This document shows, piece after piece, positions 8,890-17,076 of a stretch of 64,000 nt of DNA; within the stretch, counting starts at the first letter, position 1; the number at the start of each line of letters is the position of its first letter. The notes beneath the pieces are model-generated. The model ran no database searches. It was not told where the DNA came from and worked only from the letters and a program-made list of their open reading frames with translations. The translations under genes and the position numbers were made by a program. This stretch comes from Gloeobacter kilaueensis JS1 (lineage in GTDB: Bacteria > Cyanobacteriota > Cyanobacteriia > Gloeobacterales > Gloeobacteraceae). Location of the stretch: NCBI RefSeq assembly GCF_000484535.1, contig NC_022600.1:992001-1056000 (forward strand), in the 5' to 3' direction.

Positions 8890-9252
8890 ATGCGTCAACT
8901 TCTGTGTCTTGTGAGCCTTCTGGTTCTGAGTGCCGCCTCTGCCTCCGCCCAGATCACCCAACCGACCACCACGCCCCTGACACCGCCCGACCCGGCTTTA
9001 AACGATCCGGGCCTGTCCAATCAAAACCGCGACCCCAACAGCTTTGGTTCATCGAGCGGTGGCTTCAACATGATGAATTTGATCCACCAGGCCAACCTGG
9101 GGGGCAACCGCAACCTGGACCAGTACCGCCAGGACCGCGACCGCAACATCGATCAGGCTGTCTCCAACTTCAACAACCGCTCCGAGGTGCAGATCACCCC
9201 GAAGCTGCTCAATCCTGCGCCTGCAGAACCGGCCCCACCGGCCAGACCGTAG
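8890..9252 (+). CDS. Small exported protein of unknown function
   Basis: 120 residues from the ATG at 8890 (GGAAAG lies upstream; a TTG at 8872 is less likely). A signal peptide (MRQLLCLVSLLVLSAASASA) is followed by a low-complexity Pro/Thr stretch, then an Asn/Arg/Asp-rich region (NLDQYRQDRDRNIDQAVSN) and a Pro/Ala tail. No domain is recognised. Its stop codon directly abuts the ATG of gpsA, so the two are co-transcribed, though a functional link is not apparent. Confidence 0.6.
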   Translation: MRQLLCLVSLLVLSAASASAQITQPTTTPLTPPDPALNDPGLSNQNRDPNSFGSSSGGFNMMNLIHQANLGGNRNLDQYRQDRDRNIDQAVSNFNNRSEVQITPKLLNPAPAEPAPPARP

Positions 9253-10161
9253 ATGCGCATCGCCGTGCTCGGGGCCGGCAGCTGGGGAACGACACTCGCG
9301 CAACTGGCCACCAGCCTCGATCACCGTGTCCAGCTCTGGTCGCGCACAGGTCCGCTCGCACTCTCTGCCGTGCTGGCCGATGCCCAGGTGGTGCTGAGTT
9401 GCCTGCCGATGCGGGCGGTAGCAGGGGTGATCGAGCAGGTTGCAGCCGCTGGTCTGCCGCCCGGCGCGATCCTGGTCAATACGACCAAGGGGCTCGACGC
9501 CACCGCCCGGCCCGCCTCGCAACTCTGGCGCTCGGCATTCCCTGACTGGCCGCTGGTGGTGCTCTCGGGGCCGAACCTGGCCGCTGAAGTGCGCGCCGGC
9601 TTACCGGCGGCGACGGTGGTGGCGAGCGCTTCGCCGGAGGCAGCCCGGCGCATCCAGCAGTGCTTCGCCTCCGAGCGCTTCCGCGTCTACACCAGTGGCG
9701 ACCAGCTCGGCGTCGAGTTGGGCGGTGTGCTCAAAAACGTCGTCGCGATCGCTGCCGGGGTGAGCGACGCTTTGGGCCTGGGGGCAAACGCGAAGGCGGC
9801 GCTCATCACCCGTGGCCTCGCTGAGATCATCCGGGTGGGAACCCACTGGGGGGCTCAGGCTGAGACGTTTTATGGCCTCTCGGGGCTGGGCGATCTGCTT
9901 ACTACCTGCAACAGCGCCCTCAGCCGCAACTATCAGGTGGGCTTTGGCCTGGGCGAGGGCCGAACCCTGTCAGATATTCTTGCCCAACTGGTGGGTACCG
10001 CCGAGGGCGTCAACACCGCCTCGATCCTCGCAGACTACGCCCGCAGGGTCGATCTCGAAGTGCCGATTACCGATCAGGTGTGCGCCCTGCTGGGCGGCGA
10101 ACGCCCGCCCCAGGTGGCCCTGGCTGCCCTGATGAGCCGCAGGCTTAAAGACGAAAGCTAG
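9253..10161 (+). CDS. gpsA: Glycerol-3-phosphate dehydrogenase [NAD(P)+]
   Basis: 302 residues, somewhat short for GpsA. It converts dihydroxyacetone phosphate to sn-glycerol-3-phosphate for membrane lipid synthesis in the cytoplasm. Signatures: Rossmann motif LGAGSWGTTLAQLA at the N-terminus, SGPNLAAEV, the catalytic Lys in GGVLKNVVAIAAG, the helix LGLGANAKAALITRGLAEI and FYGLSGLGDLLTTC. The substrate-binding Asn-Thr region (GTAEGVNTA) is present. It follows a small secreted-protein gene without a gap; pyrC lies 58 bases downstream on the same strand. Confidence 0.95.
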   Translation: MRIAVLGAGSWGTTLAQLATSLDHRVQLWSRTGPLALSAVLADAQVVLSCLPMRAVAGVIEQVAAAGLPPGAILVNTTKGLDATARPASQLWRSAFPDWPLVVLSGPNLAAEVRAGLPAATVVASASPEAARRIQQCFASERFRVYTSGDQLGVELGGVLKNVVAIAAGVSDALGLGANAKAALITRGLAEIIRVGTHWGAQAETFYGLSGLGDLLTTCNSALSRNYQVGFGLGEGRTLSDILAQLVGTAEGVNTASILADYARRVDLEVPITDQVCALLGGERPPQVALAALMSRRLKDES

Positions 10162-10219
10162 CGGCGGCAACTTCCAGTGCCCAGACAGTTAAGCTGAAGG
10201 CGTAGAACCTGGATACTGG

Positions 10220-11542
10220 ATGACTTCTTTGCTGCTGCGCAACGTGCGCATGGTGCTCGACGACGGTTCGCTCTACGCCGGGGATCTGCTCTGTCGCGAC
10301 GGAACGATAGCGCAGATCGATCGCGCCCTGAATGAGGCCGCCGAGCGGACGATCGACGGCGGTGGCCGGGTGCTCTTGCCGGGGGTGATCGATCCTCAAG
10401 TCCACTTTCGCGAGCCGGGCAAAGAATACAAGGAAGACCTGCAAACCGGTTCCTGGGCCTGTGCGCGCGGCGGAGTCACCTCGTTTCTGGAGATGCCCAA
10501 CACCAGCCCCGCCACCACCACCTGCGAACTGCTCAAGGACAAACTCGCGCGGGCGGCGAGCAAGTGCGTCGTCAACTACGGTTTTTTTATCGGGGCCACC
10601 TCGGACAACATCGCCGAGTTACAACAATCGATTGGTCTCAGTTGCGGCGTCAAGATCTTTATGGGCGCTTCTACCGGTGACCTGCTCGTAGACGATCCGG
10701 TAGCGCTGGAGCGCATCTTCAAAGAAGTGCCGCACCTCATCGCTGTTCACGCCGAGGACGAGGCGCGCATCCGGGAGCGCACGGCGCTGTTTGCTGACCG
10801 CACCGACCCCCACGTCCACTCCGAGTTGCGCGACGACGAGTGCGCCCGCCTCGCTACTGACCTGGCGCTGACACTTTCTAAGCGCTACCGGCGGCGGCTG
10901 CACATCCTGCACCTATCCACGGCAGCAGAAGTGGCGTTGCTCGCCGCCGACAAACCCGCCTGGGTCACTGCCGAAGTGATCCCCCAGCACCTGTTTCTCT
11001 CGACAGCAGCCTACGATGCGATCGGGATGCGCGCCAAGCAAAACCCGCCCCTGCGCTCAGAAGCGGACCGACTGGCGCTGTGGGCCGGCTTGCGCTCGGG
11101 GCTCATCGACTTTGTGGCCACCGACCACGCACCCCACCTGCTCTCCGAAAAAGACAGAGACTACTTTCAGGCCGCCGCCGGGATGCCGGGGGTCGAAACC
11201 TCACTCCCCCTGATGCTCACCGCCCTGGTGCGCGGCGAGGTGAATTTCGAGCAGATCGTCCGCTGGATGAGCCGGGCAGCGGCCCACGCCTACAACATTC
11301 CCAATAAGGGCTCGATCCGGCCCGGCTACGACGCCGACCTGGTGCTTGTGGATCTGGAGACCACCCGGCCCGCCCAGGCGGCCCGGATGGCGAGCCGCTG
11401 CGGCTGGACTCCTTTTGAAGGCTGGCCGCTCACCGGCTGGCCGGTACTGACGGTGGTGGGGGGCCAGGTAGTCTTTGAAGAAGACGAAGTTCAGAAGGAC
11501 GTGCGCGGTCGCGCCCTCAGCTATTCGCCGGGGCAATCCTGA
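10220..11542 (+). CDS. pyrC: Dihydroorotase (class I)
   Basis: 440 residues, as expected for class I dihydroorotase, which closes carbamoyl aspartate to dihydroorotate in pyrimidine synthesis. Metal-site motifs are in order: DPQVHFREPG near residue 60, the carboxylated-Lys segment VKIFMGASTGDLL, IAVHAEDEARI, LHILHLST and the catalytic VATDHAPH. The C-terminus has the usual amidohydrolase strand (DADLVLVDLE). An allantoinase-type role is possible in this superfamily but less likely. The 3' end overlaps the convergent lipoprotein gene by 26 bases. Confidence 0.92.
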   Translation: MTSLLLRNVRMVLDDGSLYAGDLLCRDGTIAQIDRALNEAAERTIDGGGRVLLPGVIDPQVHFREPGKEYKEDLQTGSWACARGGVTSFLEMPNTSPATTTCELLKDKLARAASKCVVNYGFFIGATSDNIAELQQSIGLSCGVKIFMGASTGDLLVDDPVALERIFKEVPHLIAVHAEDEARIRERTALFADRTDPHVHSELRDDECARLATDLALTLSKRYRRRLHILHLSTAAEVALLAADKPAWVTAEVIPQHLFLSTAAYDAIGMRAKQNPPLRSEADRLALWAGLRSGLIDFVATDHAPHLLSEKDRDYFQAAAGMPGVETSLPLMLTALVRGEVNFEQIVRWMSRAAAHAYNIPNKGSIRPGYDADLVLVDLETTRPAQAARMASRCGWTPFEGWPLTGWPVLTVVGGQVVFEEDEVQKDVRGRALSYSPGQS

Positions 11543-11996
11543 GCACGAAGACGCTCACCTCCGGCGTATCGCCGTAGTACACCTTCACCGTTCCGGGATC
11601 GGGAAGCTTGAGGTAGACATCGCCCTCAGCCGCCTCGCGCGGCGCAATTTCTTTTTGGGGCAGGGTCGTCTTTGTCGGTTCATAGCCAGCTACCGGGTCG
11701 GCAGTTCCTTCGTTGGGACTGACATAAAAGTTGTTGGGGCCAATTTTTTGCGGCAGCGGCACCGCTCCCGGATTGAAGAGCCGCACGCTCAGCTTTGCCT
11801 CACTCGCGCTCAGGCGCTCGGCTTTTTTGACCTGCAGAATGATCCCTTCGGGTGTGCGCACACCGGCGACCAGACCCTTGCTGCGCGCTGCTTTTGATTG
11901 CTCTGAGCCGATATTGGCGGGCCTGGTATTGGCCGAGCAGCCTGTTAGAAGGGCCAGGACCACTACCCACCCGATAACGATGTCGATGCGTTTCAC
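11517..11996 (-). CDS. Small lipoprotein of unknown function
   Basis: 159 residues. The N-terminus MKRIDIVIGWVVVLALLTGC ends in a lipobox (LLTGC), so the mature protein is probably membrane-anchored through Cys20. The remainder is a beta-rich domain (LSVRLFNPGAVPLPQ, VKVYYGDTPEVSVFVLRI) resembling DUF4352-like immunoglobulin folds. No function is assigned. The last 26 bases overlap the end of pyrC on the opposite strand. Confidence 0.65.
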   Translation of the reverse strand: MKRIDIVIGWVVVLALLTGCSANTRPANIGSEQSKAARSKGLVAGVRTPEGIILQVKKAERLSASEAKLSVRLFNPGAVPLPQKIGPNNFYVSPNEGTADPVAGYEPTKTTLPQKEIAPREAAEGDVYLKLPDPGTVKVYYGDTPEVSVFVLRIAPANS

Positions 11997-12206
11997 TGCG
12001 CCTTGCGAATATGTCCCTCCTCATCGAACCACATTTGCCCGAGTGCCGGAAGCACGACCTCCTTCCTCAGTGGGTGCTGAAGGTGCCTCTCGCGGAGGAA
12101 CACTCCTCGACGTAGGCGAGACTCGTTAAGCTGAAAGAACTGCCACCAGCTTACAGTCCCAGGCTCCCTGCTCCTCGTAAGCTGTTCGTGGCGGGCCAAT
12201 GAACGC

Positions 12207-12279
12207 CCGAGCGTAGCCCAATGGTAGAGGCAGAGGACTTAAAATCCTTCCAGTATGGGTTCGAATCCCATCGCTCGGA
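12207..12279 (+). tRNA. tRNA-Leu (anticodon UAA) with a short variable loop
   Basis: 73 bases folding as a cloverleaf: acceptor CCGAGCG/CGCTCGG, a three-pair D stem, anticodon stem GAGGA/TCCTT with loop CTTAAAA (anticodon TAA), a five-base variable region CCAGT, T arm ATGGG-TTCGAAT-CCCAT and discriminator A. CCA is not encoded. A leucine tRNA normally has a long variable arm; this one does not, so it is an atypical class I-shaped molecule. Its charging identity is uncertain. Its 3' part is repeated at 22795-22841 and marks the left edge of a genomic island. Confidence 0.85.
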
Positions 12280-12280
12280 T
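12234..12280 (+). repeat. Left attachment-site-like repeat (3' part of tRNA-Leu)
   Basis: 47 bases from the anticodon stem to one base past the tRNA discriminator match 22795-22841 in direct orientation with a single A-to-C difference in the anticodon loop. This is the layout left by integration of a mobile element into the 3' end of a tRNA gene: here the tRNA stays whole and the far copy is a fragment. Confidence 0.8.
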
Positions 12281-12360
12281 TCTTGAAACCCCGTCCTATC
12301 ATCGCTTGTAGTCCCTGCAGGCACTGAAAATTCGGCTGTCCGAAAATTGCACCAAGCGTC

Positions 12361-12625
12361 TTGAACGCGTCCAAAACTGCAGTTTTTGGCGTAAAGTTTG
12401 ACCCAGAGCCTGCGGCAGAGGATCGGCAGTTTGAGGACAGTCTGGCATTGCCGAGGCGGAGTCGATGGCAAGCGAACTGCACATCGCGCTGGAGCGTGGC
12501 CAGTTTGCCTGGAAAGACTGGCGGCAAGGTGGGACCCACAAGCCCGCAGTTGCGGATACTGGCTCGAAAAATATGCGCAGGAGCACTGGGGGCGTTATCC
12601 GAGTACTCTAATGCCTCATCACTGA
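12361..12625 (+). pseudogene. Decayed tyrosine-integrase N-terminal remnant
   Basis: Directly downstream of the tRNA, two overlapping frames carry integrase-like pieces. At 12450-12530 one frame gives AEAESMASELHIALERGQFA followed by WKDW, which resembles the arm-binding domain of cyanobacterial tyrosine recombinases. From about 12550 another frame gives GYWLEKYAQEHWGRYPSTLM, like the start of the core-binding domain. A frameshift separates them, a stop precedes the first piece, and the sequence ends at the neighbouring oxidoreductase gene; the catalytic domain is absent. Similarity was judged by eye, but the position and orientation are those of an island integrase. Confidence 0.45.
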
Positions 12626-13563
12626 CTTAACGCGCTTCCTAACGCACTCATTTGCAATACGATTTTGCCCCGAACATGCCCCTTCTGACTGAGTTCCTGA
12701 GCCTGACGGGCTTGGGACAAGGGGAAGGTTTGAGCGATATCGGTCTTCACCTGTCCGGAATCAATTAAACTTGCTATCTGCTCCAACAGCGAGGCAGAGG
12801 CTTCCATACTGATCATCTTGGCGCGCACACCTCGTCTTTGTGCTTCTTGAGTATCAGGGGGGGCGGAAGTTGAGATGAGAATGCCACCTGGCTTCAGCAC
12901 TGCATAAGACCGCGTTTGAGTGTCGCCACCTAACGTATCTAGAACGACATCCACATTCTGCGCTACTTGTTCAAACGGGGTGGCGCGATAGTCAATCACT
13001 TGATTCGCACCGAGCGATCGCACAAAATCTGCATTCGCGGCTGAAGCAGTTCCAATCACATATGCTCCTCTCCACTTTGCAAACTGCACAGCGAACATGC
13101 CGACACCACCCGATGCCGCGTGGATCAAAACGGTTTGACCTGGCTTGAGATCGCCATGATTAAACAGGGCTTGATAGGCAGTCATACTGACCATCGGCAC
13201 TGATGCTGCCTGCACAAAATCGAGCGTTCGAGGTTTGAGCGCGATTGTATCGGGTGAAGCGGTCGCGAACTCAGCATACGCTCCCATCTTGAGTTCACCG
13301 TACACAGATTGACCAACCTGGAACGCCTTGACATCCGTGCCAACCGCTTCCACAATGCCCGCAACATCCATACCGGGCGTGTATGGTAGCGGCATGGGCA
13401 AAACCTCTTTCACCATGCCTGATCGGATTTTCCAATCGAATGGATTGACCCCAGCAGCCTGAACTCGGATCAGGACTTCATTCGGTTGAGGTTCAGGCGG
13501 GGCAACCGTTTCTAGTTGCAGCACGTCTGACTCACCATATCGATGAACGCGAATCGCTCGCAT
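12619..13563 (-). CDS. Zinc-independent MDR oxidoreductase (quinone reductase-like)
   Basis: 314 residues of the medium-chain dehydrogenase/reductase superfamily. N-terminal GroES-like fold (RYGESDVLQLETVAPPEPQP, RVQAAGVNPFDWKIRSG) and a Rossmann domain with LIHAASGGVGMFAVQFAKW. The cysteine ligands of zinc alcohol dehydrogenases are lacking. Family members reduce quinones or enones with NADPH. It is the first gene inside the island, with base composition lower in GC than the chromosome: a 60-base sample from 13141 is 50% G+C, against 57% in gap1. Probably part of the oxidative cassette to its right, but 92 bases separate it from the next gene. Confidence 0.85.
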   Translation of the reverse strand: MRAIRVHRYGESDVLQLETVAPPEPQPNEVLIRVQAAGVNPFDWKIRSGMVKEVLPMPLPYTPGMDVAGIVEAVGTDVKAFQVGQSVYGELKMGAYAEFATASPDTIALKPRTLDFVQAASVPMVSMTAYQALFNHGDLKPGQTVLIHAASGGVGMFAVQFAKWRGAYVIGTASAANADFVRSLGANQVIDYRATPFEQVAQNVDVVLDTLGGDTQTRSYAVLKPGGILISTSAPPDTQEAQRRGVRAKMISMEASASLLEQIASLIDSGQVKTDIAQTFPLSQARQAQELSQKGHVRGKIVLQMSALGSALSQ

Positions 13564-13655
13564 GATGTTGCTCCCAAAGTTCTACAGGAATTGGTAAATC
13601 TGAGCCTCAATTGACAATTTGCGACAGATACATTGTGCTCAGCTCAACTTCATAA

Positions 13656-14690
13656 TCAAGAGCCAAAGCCAGCCGCTACCTGTTCGGAGAGCGGACTCAG
13701 GTTCAAAGAGAACAGCTTGTTCGCATTTTCACGACCGACCTTCAGCTTTGTGACGTTCTCAAGCCGCATGTCGTCGAACCAACGCCCACCCATGTCCATC
13801 TGCTCATAAGGGTAATCCACAGAGAACAGTACCCGGTCCTCGCCCATCTGCTCAATGGCTTCCAAAAACGGCTTGCTGTGGAAGTGTCCGCTTGTGGTAA
13901 TCCAGAAATTGTTGCCAAAGTAGTAGCTGGCCCGCCGCTTCGCCTTGGAGCCTTTTTCTCCGTCGCGCTGCTCGTCGAGGCGATGCTGCATGCGCGGCAG
14001 CATGAAGGGGAGACCTTCTCCCAGGTGACCCAGGATCACTTGCAAATTAGGGTACTCGTCGAAGAGCCCACTCAGCATCAGGCGAATGGCATGGCTGGCG
14101 GTCTCGTAAGCGAAAGCCCAGGCGGAGCCGACCAATTCGGGGTAGCCCTTGATCGCACGGGTCTGACTGGGCAATGGTTCGCGCGGATGCAGGTACACTG
14201 GAACGTTGAGGCGGGAGACGCGCTCCCAGAACACCCGTGCTGGCTCCTCGTCTAGATACTGGACGTGTTCGTCAGGGCCGATGTTTGAGTAACCGTTGAT
14301 CAAAGCCCCTTTGAGTCCTAGTTCGCTCACAGCCCGCTCCAGTTCGTCTGCTGCACCCTCCGGGTTCTGCATGGCCACCGCTGCGAAGGAGGCGAACCGC
14401 CCAGGGTATTTCTGAATGAAGGAGTGCGCATAGTTGTTTGCAGACCGCGCCAGCTCAGTGGCTTGTTTCGGCTCGATCACCCCCTGCACGCCGGGCGAGG
14501 TGAGTGACATGATGCAAAGCTCGATGCCGGAGCGGTCCATCTCGGCAATGCAAAGTTCAGGATCGAGCAGGCGACGTTCGATGTCCTGAGCATAGGCGCG
14601 GCCATTTCGACCTTCTTCACCCTTCGCATCCCAGTACCTGTTGTTCAACTCTGTAGAAAAGTGTTCTTCGAGCGCAATCTTGCCTTCCAT
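13656..14690 (-). CDS. Amidohydrolase 2 family, gamma-resorcylate decarboxylase-like
   Basis: 344 residues. The start MEGKIALEEHF is the metal-binding ExH motif of the ACMSD/resorcylate decarboxylase family. Further signatures: NVPVYLHPREPLPSQ, SAWAFAYETASHAIRLMLSG, VILGHLGEGLPFMLPRM and LFSVDYPYEQMDMGGRWFDD, which supply the His and Asp ligands. Members reversibly decarboxylate hydroxybenzoates such as 2,6- or 2,3-dihydroxybenzoate. The exact substrate cannot be read from sequence. It lies within a run of leftward genes including an aldehyde dehydrogenase and NTF2-fold proteins. Confidence 0.85.
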   Translation of the reverse strand: MEGKIALEEHFSTELNNRYWDAKGEEGRNGRAYAQDIERRLLDPELCIAEMDRSGIELCIMSLTSPGVQGVIEPKQATELARSANNYAHSFIQKYPGRFASFAAVAMQNPEGAADELERAVSELGLKGALINGYSNIGPDEHVQYLDEEPARVFWERVSRLNVPVYLHPREPLPSQTRAIKGYPELVGSAWAFAYETASHAIRLMLSGLFDEYPNLQVILGHLGEGLPFMLPRMQHRLDEQRDGEKGSKAKRRASYYFGNNFWITTSGHFHSKPFLEAIEQMGEDRVLFSVDYPYEQMDMGGRWFDDMRLENVTKLKVGRENANKLFSLNLSPLSEQVAAGFGS

Positions 14691-14853
14691 GTTCTCCTCC
14701 TATGTGAGTGGTTGGTGATTACCGGTGTGCTCAGGAGATTTATCAAAAACAAACTACCCGCTGTCTTCGTCTTGACTCACTCAGCCAGAGATTGCGCCCT
14801 GAGCGGAACCGAAGGGCAGTATTTCAAACGGTAAGCTCTTTTTAGAAATCTCC

Positions 14854-15321
14854 TTAGACCTCGACCTCTCCACCGACAGGATTACTCTGGAACTTCCAAG
14901 TACCACCTGAGCGGAAGGTCGAACCAGTGCCAAAGGTATCCTCCATGTACTGCATATAGGTGACCAGGCCATTATTGACCTTTGCAAAGAAGACAAAAGG
15001 AGAGGTAAACTTCTTGTCAAGTTTCACAGAGTGGGTGGTAAAGGTGCCGAAGAGCGCTACGTTCTCGCCCTCGCCAAAGGCATCATGCACCTCCAAGTCT
15101 TCGATCGTCCAAAAGGTGTTGAGTTCTTGGAAAACTTTGAGGACGCCGGCTGGACCACCATTTTTATGGGTACCCGCCCAGGGCATGAGCTTTTTCAGGT
15201 CGGGATTATCAAAGGTGAGCGATACGTAGGTAGCATCAGGGGCGACAAACCGATTGACGACCTCAGGCTGGGTGGCTCCTTTGAGGAGTTCCTGCACGAT
15301 TTCAACGTTGCTGTTTGACAT
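14854..15321 (-). CDS. NTF2/SnoaL-fold protein (island copy 1)
   Basis: 155 residues. Pattern of a SnoaL-like polyketide-cyclase/isomerase fold: helix VEIVQELLKGATQPEVVNRF, PDATYVSLTF, then strands VALFGTFTTHS and FTSPFVFFAKVNNGLVTYMQ. Known relatives act as isomerases, dehydratases or ligand carriers; substrate unknown. It lies between the amidohydrolase and the aldehyde dehydrogenase on the same strand, so it may handle an intermediate of the same pathway. Confidence 0.75.
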   Translation of the reverse strand: MSNSNVEIVQELLKGATQPEVVNRFVAPDATYVSLTFDNPDLKKLMPWAGTHKNGGPAGVLKVFQELNTFWTIEDLEVHDAFGEGENVALFGTFTTHSVKLDKKFTSPFVFFAKVNNGLVTYMQYMEDTFGTGSTFRSGGTWKFQSNPVGGEVEV

Positions 15322-15472
15322 GGGTGTATTCGTTTTTGGTTACCGTTGGTTCAGTAGTGCGCGTTCTGTTGCGGGTCAGTGCCTACCGGGGAGATCAAGG
15401 TGCCTCTCTACCACCGTCAGACTATTCGCATAACCAGCACCGTCCGAGGAGACGAGCTGATTTCAAGCTCGA

Positions 15473-16993
15473 CTAGTGAGTAGAAATGCCCGTACCAGGG
15501 AGCGTGCCTGAGTTGAAAGCGATGTGTTTGTACTCTAAAAATTCGTCCATAGCCGCCAGACCATTCAATCTGCCGTTGCCGCTACTCTTGAATCCACCTT
15601 CTTCAAATTCGTCCCAAATAACCGCCCAATCGTTGATCCAGATCGTGCCTGCATCGATCTCACGAGCAACGCGCAGTGGACGGTCAATATCCCGCGTCCA
15701 GATGCTCGCAGCCAGGCCATACTCACTATCATTTGCAAGCTGCACCGCTTCTGCCTCAGTATCGAAGATCTGCATGGTGAGAACTGGTCCAAAGACCTCT
15801 TCTTGCACGATCGTCATTTTTGGATCGCTGACTTCAAGTAAGGTCGGACGGTAGAATGCGCCACTAGCGAGTGGACCTTCAGTAATTGGGCCTCCTCGGA
15901 CCAGCACCTTCGCACCCGCTGCAATCGCTTCTTCCACCATCTTGTCAACACGGGAGACATTCGACTTATCGATCAGAGGCCCCATATCGCTGGACGGATC
16001 AGATGCAGGCCCTGTTTTGACCTTCTCCAGTCGCTGGCTGATTAGCGTGCGAAATCGATCGGCAACAGCACGCTGCACTAGCAAGCGAGAACCTGTCATG
16101 CAGAACTGACCCGCGAAGGTCGTCAGTGCCTTCTCAACTTTGGGTGCAGCCACTTCAAGATCAGCATCATCAAAGATAATCATCGGGGTCTTACCACCGA
16201 GTTCAGTTTGAAATAGCTTGAGTGTCGCTGCCCCTGTCGCCGAAATTGCTTTTCCGGTCTTTGTGCTTCCTGTAAAGCTAATCACTCGAACATCCTTTGA
16301 CTCCATCAGAAAAGATGATCCACCTCTGCCTCTGCTTTCACTGAAGACATTGATCACGCCCTTCGGTAAATCGGCAGCTTCAGCGAGCGTTTTACTAAAC
16401 AGATAGTTAATCTGTGCTGTATTACCCGGAAGTTTAAGAACGGTTGTAACACCAGCAGCAAGAGCAGGTGCGAGAGAACGCACAGTCAGGACAAGCGGCG
16501 AGTTAAACGGTGCGACGATTCCAGCAACTCCGATCGCCGATCGAGTCACGACCGAAAGATGGCCCGGTTGGACTTCCATCGCCCGTCCGTAATTCGTCAG
16601 CACAACAGATGCCCAGTATCGAAATTTGCTGGGAATCATATCTACTTCAAATGCTGCCTCGTTATGGACTTTGCCGTTTTCAAGCGAGAGAATCGCGATC
16701 AGTTCATCTCTCCTGGCTTCAAAGCGATCGGCAATTTGATTCAGCACTCGCGCTCGAAGTGCCCGATTCTCCTTCCAGTCTAATTCCCGAAACGCCCGCA
16801 CCGCAGCATTAATCCCTTGAAATGCCTCGTCGCGTCCACCATCTGCATACGTTCCAATCACATTGCCTGTCGCTGGATCGACGCTATCAGTATGCTTTTC
16901 TGAATCGATCCACTCGCCGTCAATCCAATTCAGTGCGGGTTTTCCTGGTTCAATGTTTGGTGCTGGGGATTTCTTCCCTGTCGTTACTGTCAT
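15473..16993 (-). CDS. Aldehyde dehydrogenase
   Basis: 506 residues, full length for the NAD(P)+ aldehyde dehydrogenase superfamily, which oxidises aldehydes to acids. The fold is clear from VAPFNSPLVLTVRSLAPALA, VISFTGSTKTGKAI, the catalytic Glu in TELGGKTPMIIFDDADLE, the nucleophile Cys298 in GQFCMTGSR and QEEVFGPVLTMQIFD near the C-terminus. Substrate is unknown; the neighbouring decarboxylase-like amidohydrolase suggests an aromatic or related aldehyde. GC content is visibly lower than in core genes of the window. Confidence 0.92.
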   Translation of the reverse strand: MTVTTGKKSPAPNIEPGKPALNWIDGEWIDSEKHTDSVDPATGNVIGTYADGGRDEAFQGINAAVRAFRELDWKENRALRARVLNQIADRFEARRDELIAILSLENGKVHNEAAFEVDMIPSKFRYWASVVLTNYGRAMEVQPGHLSVVTRSAIGVAGIVAPFNSPLVLTVRSLAPALAAGVTTVLKLPGNTAQINYLFSKTLAEAADLPKGVINVFSESRGRGGSSFLMESKDVRVISFTGSTKTGKAISATGAATLKLFQTELGGKTPMIIFDDADLEVAAPKVEKALTTFAGQFCMTGSRLLVQRAVADRFRTLISQRLEKVKTGPASDPSSDMGPLIDKSNVSRVDKMVEEAIAAGAKVLVRGGPITEGPLASGAFYRPTLLEVSDPKMTIVQEEVFGPVLTMQIFDTEAEAVQLANDSEYGLAASIWTRDIDRPLRVAREIDAGTIWINDWAVIWDEFEEGGFKSSGNGRLNGLAAMDEFLEYKHIAFNSGTLPGTGISTH

Positions 16994-17076
16994 AGTAGCC
17001 GCTCCTTACTTTCCTTGTAGGTGATACCAGTACCGGCGCTTAAGCATTTTACTCAGCCTGCTGGACAGTTGAGTTT

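Noticed and set aside
12126-12539. A minus-strand frame containing SDGIRTHTGR across the tRNA-Leu
   Set aside because: This is the well-known false peptide produced by translating a tRNA gene in reverse.
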